Shown here: positions 36,051 to 46,497 of the stretch, piece after piece
Layout: each line of letters begins with the position of its first letter
How positions within the stretch are numbered: position 1 is the first letter of the stretch
Assembly (NCBI GenBank): GCA_021527695.1
Contig: JAKFAO010000009.1
Coordinates: 434,001-498,000, forward strand
Length of the DNA stretch: 64,000 nucleotides
DNA from: Naematelia aurantialba
Lineage: Eukaryota > Basidiomycota > Tremellomycetes > Tremellales > Naemateliaceae
Reading direction: 5' to 3'
Made by a program: the position numbers and the translations under genes
The notes under the pieces: generated by a model
Database searches by the model: none
Told to the model about the DNA's origin: nothing
What the model saw: the letters and a program-made list of their open reading frames with translations, nothing else

Positions 36051-37681
36051 CTACTCCTCACCGTCGTCGTCGTCGTCGTCATCGCCCAGATCCCGGACCA
36101 AGCGGTAGATCTTACGCCGATTCGTCTCTACAGCCTTTTCGTCCGCAGCAACCTCGAACAGAGCTTTCAGCAGCCCTTGTTTCAACTGACCAGGCGAGAC
36201 GGCGCCGTCAGATCCAGCCACCGATAAGCGAGAACGCATGACGATGTGTGGAAACATGGGCTCGTCTTTGGTTCGCTTGGCGGGCCGGTCGTCAGACGTG
36301 GAAGGCGACGCGAGGGCAAGAGCGTCGAGAAGCGGCGTGAACAAGGTCGACATGAGGCGGTTGTATACTGTTTGTGTGGGTGTGAGCGCGAGAAGCGCGA
36401 TATGTGGGCGTAGGATCTCGACGGTTGGGCAGGTTCCCTTGATCCAACCTCTGTCAGCTTGCCCGACGTGTCCAGCTTTCCAGCTTGCCCAGCTTGCGGG
36501 CGAAAGAGCTGGAGATGAAGGCCTCACCTGAGTGTCTACTTCTGGAAGGCCGAGGACCTTGTCCAGTTCTTCCAGATAGATATCGGAGAGATGGGTCGCA
36601 ATGGCTTTCGGCACGCTCACGTCCGCTCTGCGCATCATCAGCGTCGCCCCCTGCCCTTTGACCGATCCAGGAGGACGCGAGACTCACGTGACTGGCCCGC
36701 CGTTGCTTGCCAAGATGGCATTCACCCTATCCACTTGGTCCTCCTTCCATCCGCCGCGTGCGAGCAGCCTGAACGTCGCATTCACATAGCGCCGAATGAG
36801 CATGTAGAATTTGTCCACCCTGGTGGGTGAGCTCAGTCGTTACACTCGTGCGCCGATGCATGCATTTTGGGATGAATTTGGGATGAAGGAAGAGGGAAAG
36901 AAGGAAATACTCGAAGAGGGGCAGAAACAACGAGAGGGGTGTACAAAGCAGACGACTCACCGTAACCGATCGATCCCGTGCCATTCACGCACCATAGATC
37001 GCCAGAAGCCCGCCAGAAAGCCGAGTGCCGCATCAAACCGCTGCACCTCCCGGTCGTCCTCTGAAACACCATCGACGGCCGGCTGGATGCTGATCACCAG
37101 TTCTGCCAGGTCTGCCGCTAGTCGCTGTTGGACCAGGGGCTTGTCGGACATCCAGAAGCCTGGAAGGTCAGTACTCGTTGTTGTGTTTGCGAAGAGGGAA
37201 CGGCGGAATTGTCGTTGTCGCTGTTCGCGAATGCGAATCGAAAGGGGAACGGGGGAACTCACAGTAAAACAGACCCTTCCACAGCCGATCCATATCCAGC
37301 TGCGCCAGCGGCCTATACCCAGCCGACGAGCTTGGCTCGTCTTGCGTCCCGGCAGAAACGAACGCCACGAGCGAAGCGATCGCGCGGTCTCGGACCTGTT
37401 TATCTGCACTCCTCAGCGACAGATACACGACGGTGGGAGCTGAAGTGGGCACAACGAAGCGACTATCGAAGTTGCAGTAGGCACGATGGAACGACGATGA
37501 AGCTGCAGAGGATACAACGACACGACGATGGAGCTGCAGACGACACAACGACACAGGTGCAAGCTGGTGACGCACCGGTATGCGCGAGCTGCTTGCCTAG
37601 AGGGAGAGCAGCGACGGGCTTGTCGTTCGGGGCCGCACGGGCCTTGCCCTTGTTCTTGCGTGTCATGGTGGCGGACGACAT
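36051..37681 (-). CDS. RRP1: ribosomal RNA processing protein 1 (Rrp1/Nop52)
   Basis: Nucleolar factor for 60S subunit (27S/ITS) processing. Exons on the minus strand encode a basic start (MSSATMTRKNKGKARA), PLGKQLAHT, DKQVRDRAIASLVAF, MDRLWKGLFYCFWMSDKPLV, FDAALGFLAGFWRSMVREW, GIDRLRVDKFYMLIRRYVNA, then TFRLLARGGWKEDQVDRV, ATHLSDIYLEELDKV and IALLALTPTQTVYNRL. The KGLFYCFWMSDKP and VDKFYMLIRRY blocks are typical of Rrp1/Nop52. The protein ends in an acidic run, DDDDDDDGEE. An alternative start is the second Met at 37666. At least five introns, two of them over 80 nt. Confidence 0.9.
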
Positions 37682-38537
37682 GGGATACGCTGTGTGCACA
37701 CTGGATGCAGACAGTGTGCAAATGTATAGCAGTGTATAGCACTGTCGCTGAAGAGGTTTGAACTTTTCTGGTGCCTGAGCAGACTCGAGGCGTGCGAAAA
37801 TATAAAAGGCGTGCAAAGTCTTCTCAAGCCTAACTTAAAAGCCGCAAGCCTAACTCCCTGAGTAGAAGCCGAAGTCAGTCTGTTGGTGGTTTCAGGTGCA
37901 TCGTCTGGGGAGGATATGCTCACGCGAGGGGCTGGATCAGCTTTGGCAGCGTTAGCTCAAGACAGAGACGGCAGTGAAACTGAGGACCACTCGGAACGCA
38001 CTGTGGCCCGAGCTGTGGCGAAAGCCTCCTGAGTCGGGACTGAAAACTCGATCTCGCTCTACGCTAATCTCCTACGAACCTTCCTGCTCCAGCTTACGCA
38101 GAGAACAGAGATAGAGCAGTCTTATACGACGACATTGCTGTAAATGCAGGGATGAGGGACGTGCAGGGCGTGACCATCGCTCACGTCGACAAAAGATCGG
38201 CTTTTTCGCCACTCATGCCTGAAATCGTGTCGTGCTCGTGCAATCTCTCTCGCATTTTGTTGCAACGAGGTATGTGATGCGGGGATGGATTCTTGCTGGT
38301 CATTTTTGGTTGACACATAACTGTGGACTCTCTAAAGATGACCTGTCGAAGAAGAGCATCTAAAGTCAACCCAGCCGAGTGAAGCCGTTGAGCGAAGTGC
38401 AGCGAACCTCCCAAGCGTGATCTGGAAGTGCAGCACCGTCGACATGGGCTAGATGGCTGCAGGTCTCTCGACAAAGAAGATACGCAAACTGCCCCGCTCC
38501 ATAAATCCACCTCACACTCCATACACAACGCGCAGCC
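37682..38537. other. intergenic region, RRP1 upstream
   Basis: 856 bases between the RRP1 start and the stop of the peptidase gene. Frames open by chance on both strands but none shows family signatures or splice-consistent extension. Presumed RRP1 promoter and peptidase 3' UTR. Confidence 0.4.
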
Positions 38538-40991
38538 CTACAGCTCGCCCGAACAAACTCCCTCTATCCACGTCCGCTCCCTTCCGACTGTAGTGAGGTT
38601 CTCACAGCCCTCCTGCGTAACAACCACCACATCCTCTATCCTCACACCTCCGACGGCGATGTACTCTCGCAATTTATCCTGATTCACATGCTCACTCGTC
38701 CACACGCCGTGTTCCTCCATCATCTGCGGGGCAAAGTAACATCCCGGCTCCACTGTCAACACCATACCAGCCTGCAAGGGTTGCCTGATACGCAGGTAAG
38801 TGTACAGCTTGGACGGCGTTGCAGCGGACTCGGCCGGGATGTCCAGGTGCGTCGTCCTAAGGTACTGCAGCGAGTCGTGCACGTCCAGTCCGAGGGAGTG
38901 GCCTAGGCCGTGAGGGTAGAAAGCCGCGCTGATGCCGCTGGCAAGAACGGCCTCGGGCGTGCCGACGAAGATGCCCAGTTCGACGAAGCGCGATATGAGC
39001 ACCCGGTGCGTGTGCAGGTGTAGAGTGTCCCAGTGGATCCCGGGACGCACCATCGCTTCGCTCTCCTGCATGGGTCTGTCAGCGGAGAGGGGACAGGCCG
39101 TAGAAGGTGTGGAAATGTAGAAGGGGCAGAACACATAGAAGACATAGAGGACATAATAGACATGGAAGAAATAATAACAAATTAAGAACACAAGACGTAG
39201 AAGATGAAGGAGATTTAGCAGGTCTAGAGGTTCTAGAACATCTAGAGGTTACAGAAAGGGTAGAAGTGCAGACACTAGAAGGACGTGCGCACCTGTTGCA
39301 TGCGCAAGACCGTCTCGTAGATCTCCCCGGCGCGATCTGTAAACCTGCCGCCATTGCCAATTGGGATCGTACGCGTAATGTCCGATGCGTAGCCGAGCCA
39401 CTCGCACCCTGCGTCCGTGAGGAGCACCTGCGGCTGAAACGCAGACGAGTGAAACGACGTCGCTGGCGTCGCATGGTCGTGGTCCGGCAACGAGCCACAG
39501 CAGCCTTTTGCCATGGGTTTCGGGACGAAGGTCGTATCCCCCGGTTGGCGGGGTGTAGCAGTAGACGGGAAGAGCCGGTCGTTGCATCTGTTGCATTAGC
39601 GATCACCGCGAGGTGAGGACTTACACGTAGTGCAGAGTGCTGGCTCTGGTGCCGCTCGCGACGATGGGCAGGTACGCCTGATCAGCTCTGTGTATCGTCA
39701 GAATCGGTCTTCTGACTCGGAGGAGTTTAAGTACCGTCGCGCACGGCGAGAGGGGGGGGGGGGGAAGCAGGGCGGAGGTGAACAAGACGACAGGGAGAGT
39801 AGGGTGGTGTGAGAGGGAGAGGCAGGGGGGAGAGCCGGGAACGCACCCGGATCGCTTACACGCCGCGACAAACAGCGCCTCGGCGTCCGCCTCACTCTCG
39901 ACCTCCCACTCGCGTAGTGCTTCTTTGCCCGTCCGAGCGCCCTTCTCGCCGCCCTTGACCTGCCCAGCGCGGACTCTGGCAAACCGACCAAGCTCACGCA
40001 TGAGCACCTCGTGTGCGCCGCTGGAGATCCGGTTCGCCTCTCTGATCAGCGCGATTTCCGCGTCCGTCTTGATCAGTCTCGCAATATGCAGCGCTTTCAT
40101 CAGGTGGTCGGTAGTATGTCGCGTCGACACCGAACCAGGTCCAAATCCAGATCCAGACCCAAATCCAGGCGCAGAATTGACGGCAGTTGGCAGAGGCGGA
40201 TACTCAGACGTCAGAGGAAGGGTATGCAGCACCACATCTTCAGCGATGATGGTCGACCAAGCCGACGCCAAGTCGGACGTATAGGCAATCTCGTCTGTGT
40301 CGTAGGTATTTCGAGCCTCGTCCAAAGTTGGTGGAGCCACGGACCAAAGGGTAACCAGCGGGTCTGCAGGAGGAATGAACAGCTTGTGGGTGAGTTGGAC
40401 GTCTGCTCCTCCGTTTGCGGCACGCCCCGTGTAGCGGAAGGATACGACGACGGTCGCGGACGGCACGAGACAGCCTGTCAGGTAGTTGAAGTTGGCTTCT
40501 TGGTCTGCGTCGATCAGCACGGCGTATGTGTATGACGTCGATTCGAGGCGTTGACGGGATGTTGCAGGCGGAGGAGGGGGCGAGGAGAGGAAGGAGGAAG
40601 GAGGAGAGCAAAAGAAAGAGGAGGAAATAGGAAGGAGGAAGGAGGAAGGAGGAAGGAGGAAGGAGGAAGGAGGAAGAAGGAAAGACGACTGACGGAACAA
40701 CATCTCTCTATCCGTATCATCTCGACAAGTCGTAGGACAAGCCTGGAGCACCACGACATGCAGCTGTCAGGTCAGCACCTGCAGACGGCAGCACGCAGGC
40801 AGCAGATGACAAGAAGTAGCAGCATCCAGCATCCAGCATCACGCATCACGCATCACACGTCAAGCCTCAAGCCTCAAGGATCGAGCATCCGGCGCCACCG
40901 CACTCACCTTCCCCCGGTCCTCCTCTGCCAACAGAGGCGCCAGCGCCACAGCGAGCTTCCGAGCGTGTTCTCTAGCTGGGTACTTGGACAT
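38538..40991 (-). CDS. Xaa-Pro dipeptidase/aminopeptidase (peptidase M24B)
   Basis: Metallopeptidase cleaving Xaa-Pro bonds, cytosolic by sequence (no signal or presequence). The N-terminal AMP_N domain has [11 protein letters not shown] joined to [11 protein letters not shown]. The catalytic pita-bread fold has all metal ligands in place: Asp in [19 protein letters not shown] (both), His in [15 protein letters not shown], Glu in [10 protein letters not shown] and Glu in [11 protein letters not shown]. It resembles the yeast YFR006W and prolidase (PEPD) branch more than the aminopeptidase P branch. Start at 40991, [17 protein letters not shown]. The second intron has GA-rich repeats; an intron at about 39291-39070 interrupts RMQQ/ESEAM. 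The C-terminus SGEL is not a peroxisomal signal. Confidence 0.88.
40566..40685 (-). repeat. GGAGGAA tandem repeat in peptidase intron
   Basis: More than ten imperfect copies of a 7-nt GGAGGAA unit on the plus strand, so TTCCTCC in the sense direction of the gene. Confidence 0.85.
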
Positions 40992-41325
40992 GCTGGTTGC
41001 CTTGGCTAAGAGCGAGTCGAGTTGCAACACGATAACGGCGCTCTCACAGCGATAGTCAACTGCACCACCCGAGGTAGCTGTCCACACGACGCCGTTCGGT
41101 CTCCGCCGGATGATCTGCGACGAGGACGCTCGGAGACACCGAGATTGCCCACTTTGCAACTTTGCAGCCAAGGCTCCAGGCAAGCGGCAGCTTGTTGCTG
41201 TGATAGCAAAGACTGTGATTGTGATACAAAGACATGAAGCATGCATGCCAGAGCCCCGACCGGACCATTCTACCACTTGCACGAGGGAATACGTGAATAC
41301 GTGATTCGCAAATACGTGAATACCG
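40992..41325. other. peptidase upstream spacer
   Basis: 334 bases between the peptidase ATG and the DUF1640 stop. Contains GAATACGTGAATACGTGATT-like short repeats near 41285-41322. No gene recognised. Confidence 0.4.
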
Positions 41326-42803
41326 CTATATGCGGCCAATGTGATCGACGTCCAAGTCATGCCTGCCGGCCCGCAACACGCCCCTCTCCTCCCTCCTGTC
41401 CTTCCCATCGCCATTCGGCCGCCTCACGCGCGCCGATACGGGAATCTCGACCTTTCCCACCGAATCGCTCAAAAGCTTCTCGAGCTTCTCCTCCGTGTCC
41501 GCGCCCGACCACAGATCCTCCTCGTCCCCCGCGGCAGTATCCTGCATCGCCGGCGGCTCCTTGGGTGTCGATACCGGCGGGACGGCCTTGGCTGGCGCTG
41601 GTTTCTCCGGTCGGCGGTTGTACGAGGTGATAGCTATGGCCGAGACGACGATGAGGATGATCACGGCTAGATGCGGTCAGCCAACGTGAGACGAGGAAGG
41701 ACGTGTAATCCAGAGCAGAGGAGACGAACAGATGGCGCGGCGCGTGGCGTCCCACTTTCCCTGCTCGATCTCCGTCTTCATCTCCCCAATGGCGATTGTA
41801 CATTTATTGTTGATATCCTGCCTTGTCAGCGCGTCCTGCCGTATGTATTTCCGAGTGGAGCCAACTCACCTCGATAGCAAGATCAAAGCGCTTGATCTCA
41901 GAGCGGTTGTCCGTCTTGCGGTTGTTGAGCTCCATCTCGATACTGCCGTCCATCAGACTCGCTCCTAAAGGGCCTGAACTTCACGACTCACTCGTGTCGC
42001 AGCGTGCCTACATCCTCTTTGATCTTATCGTCCAGCGCCTCGAGGTCCCGTTTGATCTGCCCCGCCATGGACTGCAGCCAGATATTGTCCTTCCGGATAC
42101 TCGACAGGAGATCCGCCCGCGTCCGCCCCAATTCTGCACGGAAATGCACATTGCCCTGCGTGGTCAGCCGAGCCTTCCTTGGAGAGCTGAACAGCGGAGC
42201 CTCGAGGAGAAAGACTCGACTCACATCGCCGACGTCAGACCGCGTCGCCAGACTCTCCATGAGGCGCTGCCTCCGCCACTCCATCAGCGCCTTGAGCACG
42301 TCCAGCAACAACAGCGACTTGTCGCGATCGAACCCGTGGCTCTCAAAGTACCGCAAAAGCGCATACGTGTCCAGCGGAGGCACAGGCGGGAGGTGCGTCC
42401 GGTGCTCCTCCCTGTGCCGCTGGGGAACCACCGAGATGGCCGTATCGAGGTCCCTGTGCTCTGCTAGATCACGTTCGCGCGGATTAGGGATCCGACTCGT
42501 CGACTGACCAGAGCCGGATCCCGAGCCTGACGATGCAGACCTCGACTGCGTAGACGAGGAAGAAGATGACGGGTAGGACGGCGATGCAGAGTAGGAACTT
42601 CCACCCGCCGGGGGGGGATCATCGACAAGTTGAAAGTTGCTGGGATCATGTCGGTCAGGCGAAGCAGTCGGCCCAGCCTGGATGGTGATGCGGCGCGTGC
42701 GGGCGAAATGCAGCGGCAGAAGTGACGTCCTCACGGCTCTTGGAAGGGTGTGCGCATTGCGACGCAGCACGAGGTAGCGGACCGACTGGGAAAATGGAGT
42801 CAT
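41326..42803 (-). CDS. FMP32: DUF1640 mitochondrial coiled-coil membrane protein (Fmp32/CCDC90/MCUR1-like)
   Basis: Family proteins are single-pass inner-membrane coiled coils; animal MCUR1 and CCDC90B act on calcium uniporter and respiratory assembly, and yeast Fmp32 is linked to cytochrome oxidase. The N-terminus MTPFSQSVRYLVLRRNAHTL is Arg-rich without acids, like a presequence. A Ser/Gly-rich linker follows, then the core DTYALLRYFESHGFDRDKSL, LLLDVLKALMEWRR, heptad-like AELGRTRADLLSSIRKDNIW, KRDLEALDDKIKEDVGTLRH, NNRKTDNRSEIKRFDLAIE and NNKCTIAIGEMKTEIEQGKW. A single membrane segment CVIILIVVSAIAITSY comes next. A further 80-residue charged tail after the membrane segment is longer than I expect for the family. 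Four short introns. Confidence 0.87.
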
Positions 42804-43442
42804 GGTGGATGAGACTCTGTTGCTACAAGCGTTCAAACGTTGTCACCAGAGGCAGTGACGAGGCGGGCGCTTACGTAACAGATGGTTGTGACTGTTTCAA
42901 GCACCGACGCTCTGGACCAGTCGCATGAATGTCGAGCTTTGTGCTTGATGCATGTACGGACTGGATTCTTGAAGTGAGCGGCTGACCTCGATGCCCACGC
43001 CATGCACCTGCTAGCATCTTGCTGTCAGATGTCGGGCTTCGAGCTCACGTTTCGCTGGAAACGTTCGCCACTGATCCCAGCCACAACCGTCCGGCGTCTC
43101 TCGCACACAGTAGCAGTGGCCACAGCTTGTCGAGACTGCAAGGATCTTTCGAGCCTCATTGTTGATACCTCTTCCCCCTTCCCTTCTGTTGCTGGTGTTG
43201 TTGTCGCTGTCGCAGTGGCTGTCGCCGTCACTGTCCGTGGCTGTTGATTGACAGGCACCGGATCCGAACGACGCCAGACTTGTTCCAGCAGTCACCCTTG
43301 CACCTGCACTTCAACTCCATCGCACATCTTGTGGTTTACCTTGCCTGACTCTGATCTTATATCTGGAATCTCACTCTGCAACGCAGATTCCAGAAGCGAG
43401 GTGCAGCACGTACCTGGCAGCAGGCAGCAGGCAGTAAACGTC
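42804..43442. other. divergent spacer, DUF1640 and EthD-like genes
   Basis: 639 bases between two divergent starts. A degenerate GTTGTCGCTGTCGC-type repeat sits at about 43186-43245. No further gene is supported. Confidence 0.4.
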
Positions 43443-44745
43443 ATGACAGGCGGGATCTTGCACGAAGCGAGCGAGCCTGGACCGGAAATCTCGGAACGCC
43501 AGCTCTTCGGTACGTCTGATTGTATCTCCGGCGAGCCGGCGAGAACAAGGCTGATCGGTGCAGAGTGGTATGATAAACAGGTGCACACCCTGTCTCTCGC
43601 CGTTAACACTAGCCCTGTGCTGACGTTTGTTCTCAGATTGAATCAAGACTAGATGGCAGGTAAGCCCCCCCACCCCTCCGCTCCGACATAGGGGCGCTCA
43701 CTCTGCACACAGTGTCCCAGAGCTCCATTCGTGTGCTCAATACATCGCGGCGGACGGGAAGAAGCCCAGCCTCTTGGTCATGTACGACAGCACGTCCACC
43801 GACGCCCTCACCGACCTCCGTGCCGACCTCGACAGTGCCGGCGCCGTAGCTGGCGCGGACATGGTAGCCCGCTTAACCGCGTTCCACGCGTCGCTAGGTG
43901 CTCTCCTAAGCGACAGTGGGGAGACGGGCAGTACTGCTCCGTACCTCATGACGGGGTTCATGACCCCCGGAGAAGGCGATGACGAAGAGTTTAATCGGTG
44001 GTATGCGGAGGAACATCTGGGGGACATGGAGAAGGTTCCTGGCTGGCGCAGGGCGCGGCGGTTTGTGAGTCCGAGTCGTTGTGGTACCTGTGCCCTCGCC
44101 CTGCTGCTGTCTCCTGCCTCTGCCTCCTGCCTCTGCCTCCTGCCTCTGCCTCCTGAGATGCTACCCGCCAGCTGGCACTCTCGCACAAGCTATCTGCACC
44201 AACGTCCACCTGTTCCTGGTACCACTCGCCGTCCTTACACTCGTCCTAAATATGAGGGGATCCCAGCGAGACCAAAGTGGGACGTTGAAGTAGCCTCGAG
44301 AACTCGCTGACAAACCTCTGCAGCGGCTGTTCGACTCGGCCGAGCGTGGAGATGGTTCGGTCCCCAAGGCCAAGGCATCCTACGCCGCGATATATGGCGA
44401 GTTGGCTCTCTTCCCTCTCCTCTTCTCTCTTCCCTCTCCTCTTCTCTCTTCCCTCTCCTCTTCTCTCTTCTCTCTCCTCTTGCCTCTTCCCTCTAGCCTC
44501 TCCTCTTCGCTCTTGATCTTGCCTCTTGCCTCTTCCCTTACAACTCGTCTCTTTGCGCTGACAATACAGATATGGCCCACTTTGACGGCCTCAACAGCCA
44601 GGAATACGAGCACGCGTGTACGACCCCCTGGACCGCCAAGATGACCACGCGGTGCCCGGTCGCGCAGATGCGCAAATGGGCGCTGGTTAGGACCTGGCAA
44701 CGACAGCCCAACGCTGAGCGGAAAGAAACGCGGAGGTCAAGCTAA
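43443..44745 (+). CDS. EthD-like tandem dimeric alpha/beta-barrel protein
   Basis: Six exons join to a protein of about 230 residues. The N-terminal half has SEPGPEISERQLFEWYDKQ, then a YIAADGKKPSLLVMYDSTS strand. The second half has APYLMTGFMTPG, then DEEFNRWYAEEHLGDMEKVP and GWRRARRFRLFDSA. The two EF..WY(D/A)..(H) patterns and the following strand order suggest two ferredoxin-like repeats of the dimeric alpha/beta-barrel superfamily (EthD and related). Such proteins include monooxygenases and decarboxylases as well as proteins of unknown role, so no reaction is assigned. The second copy keeps a His after the WYAEEH helix; the first has Lys-Gln in its place. The last intron needs a GC donor (GCGAGT at 44397-44402). 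The first in-frame ATG at 43443 begins the first repeat. Confidence 0.75.
44403..44500 (+). repeat. 19-nt CT-rich tandem in the EthD-like gene intron
   Basis: About four copies of CTCTTCCCTCTCCTCTTCT, immediately after the GC donor. Confidence 0.85.
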
Positions 44746-45116
44746 GACAAAGCTCGTCCGACGCTCAGGCAAAGGTCACCAAAGCCCAGCCAAAGCTCAG
44801 CCACAGCTCAAGCAGGCAACCGGTCAATGCAAAGACTGAGACTACACACGTCTCCTGCGCACCAAATGCCGTGTCCTCTTGGATGGACAAGCCGCAATGA
44901 TCCTAGCACGCTATGCATGCCATGCCGATGCATATGTTCTCTACTCATGCATATGCACGTCCAGCCGTCATAATCCAACAAGGGCTTGGCTCGTCAATGT
45001 CAGCCTCGTCCAACCAGCTCCCAGTACACATTGCTCCGTAGTACCGACCATGCCACCTGCCATCACTCCCCTCCCAGATCCAACGCGCCTGCAACAAGCC
45101 ACCTGCCGCCCCACCC
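44746..45116. other. convergent spacer
   Basis: 371 bases between two stops. It begins with imperfect AAAGCTCAGCCA-like repeats (44745-44815). Nothing else recognised. Confidence 0.4.
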
Positions 45117-46186
45117 TTACTTGCGGTACCACCGCACGCCCTGCCTGTTGCGCCGCATCTTCCGCTGCAGCTGCAGCATGCCGTACAGTAGCGCCTCTGC
45201 TGTAGGCGGGCAACCCGGCACGTAAATGTCGACAGGGACGATCCGGTCGCACCCTCTCACAACGCTGTACGAGTAGTGGTAGTATCCGCCACTACGGTCG
45301 TCAACTCCCATGCTACTGCAGCGCGGCGTAAGAGCTCACCCGTTGGCACACGAGCCCATGGAGATCACCCAACGCGGTTCAGGCATCTGGTCATACACTG
45401 AGGTTATCAGCATGGCAATTGTGTCGAGGGGAGAGACCAACGCACCTTTCCGCAACGCCGGAGCCATCTTGTTGGTCAAGGTGCCGGCGACGATCATGAT
45501 GTCACTCTGCCGGGGACTCGCACGGAAGACGACACCGAGCCGATCTTGGTCGTATCGCGCAGCCGCCATGTGCCTGCGGAGTGAGCTGTGTCCTCGAGTA
45601 TTAATCGTATAGCGAACAGCGGCATCGCCACTGCCATGCCTAGGCATGCACGAGTGCCCTGCTGGACTGCCCACTCACATCATCTCGACGGCGCAACATG
45701 CCAGTCCAAACGTCATTGGCCACATGGAGCCCTGTCTCGCCCAATTGACCACCTTGTCCATCGTCGACAACACGTATTCTGCATCCGTCAGCACGGATCC
45801 GACTCATGACAATCGTGAACGATGAATGGACGGCTAAACGAACCAGCACCGTTCCGAGGTGTCTCCAAGCTCAGCTGGTTGCTCCCTTTCATCGCGAGCG
45901 CCGTCGTCGGGGTGGTGGTCGATGGGCTGTAATCGCGCGTCTGAAGCGAGGAGGTAGGGATTTGGTCGCGTGCGGCCGAGGACGTGGACAGGGGGCGAGC
46001 TGCAAAGCAAATGCAGTTAGACTCGAAAACCTGATGTGTGGAGTTGGACCTACCGATGGCGAGAGTTGGGCGCAGGGCAGACGTAGAAGCCCTGGCGATC
46101 GAGCCTGCAATAGTCAGCTACTGCACGACCAGGATAGGCAGTGTAGCTGTACCCGTTCTGAAGCCTGTAGCGATCACTCCCGACAT
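45117..46186 (-). CDS. NDUFS7: NADH:ubiquinone oxidoreductase 20 kDa subunit (NDUFS7/PSST)
   Basis: Complex I subunit carrying the terminal 4Fe-4S cluster N2 next to the quinone site. Start [12 protein letters not shown] at 46186, then [20 protein letters not shown], an Arg/Ser/Thr mitochondrial presequence. The mature part reads [114 protein letters not shown], and [20 protein letters not shown]. The four N2 ligands are the CC pair in ACCAVEMM, the Cys in GSCANGG and the Cys in VPGCPPTAE. Five or six introns. Divergent from OXA1 with a 311-bp spacer. Confidence 0.95.
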
Positions 46187-46497
46187 CCTTGACTGTGTTG
46201 TAACGTGCAGATGATATACAACCACAAGAGTACACGATATCCAACGATCCAATCGACAGGCAGCTGGAAGTCAGGCGGAGCGGCGTTATAGCGGCGATAT
46301 GGCAGTGTGGCAGTATGCCTGGGGTTTTGATCCCGCTGGCGTGTGCCTCTTGGAATTGTCGATGGGCTATTAGGAAATTTCAAAGCGTCGAGAGCGTCAG
46401 CGATAGTGTCGAGCACCTCTGTTGTCGCGTTGAGCCAAGGCAGACTGGAGGATCAGAGGGAGACAGGCGTCTAGGCTGCTGGGATAAAATAGCAAAG
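46187..46497. promoter_or_regulatory. divergent promoter, NDUFS7 and OXA1
   Basis: 311 bases between two genes whose products both work in the mitochondrial inner membrane. No clear motif was identified by eye. Confidence 0.5.

Noticed and set aside
40566..40685. Regular short repeats that might suggest a CRISPR-like array
   Set aside because: Simple 7-nt tandem without spacers, inside an intron of a eukaryotic gene.
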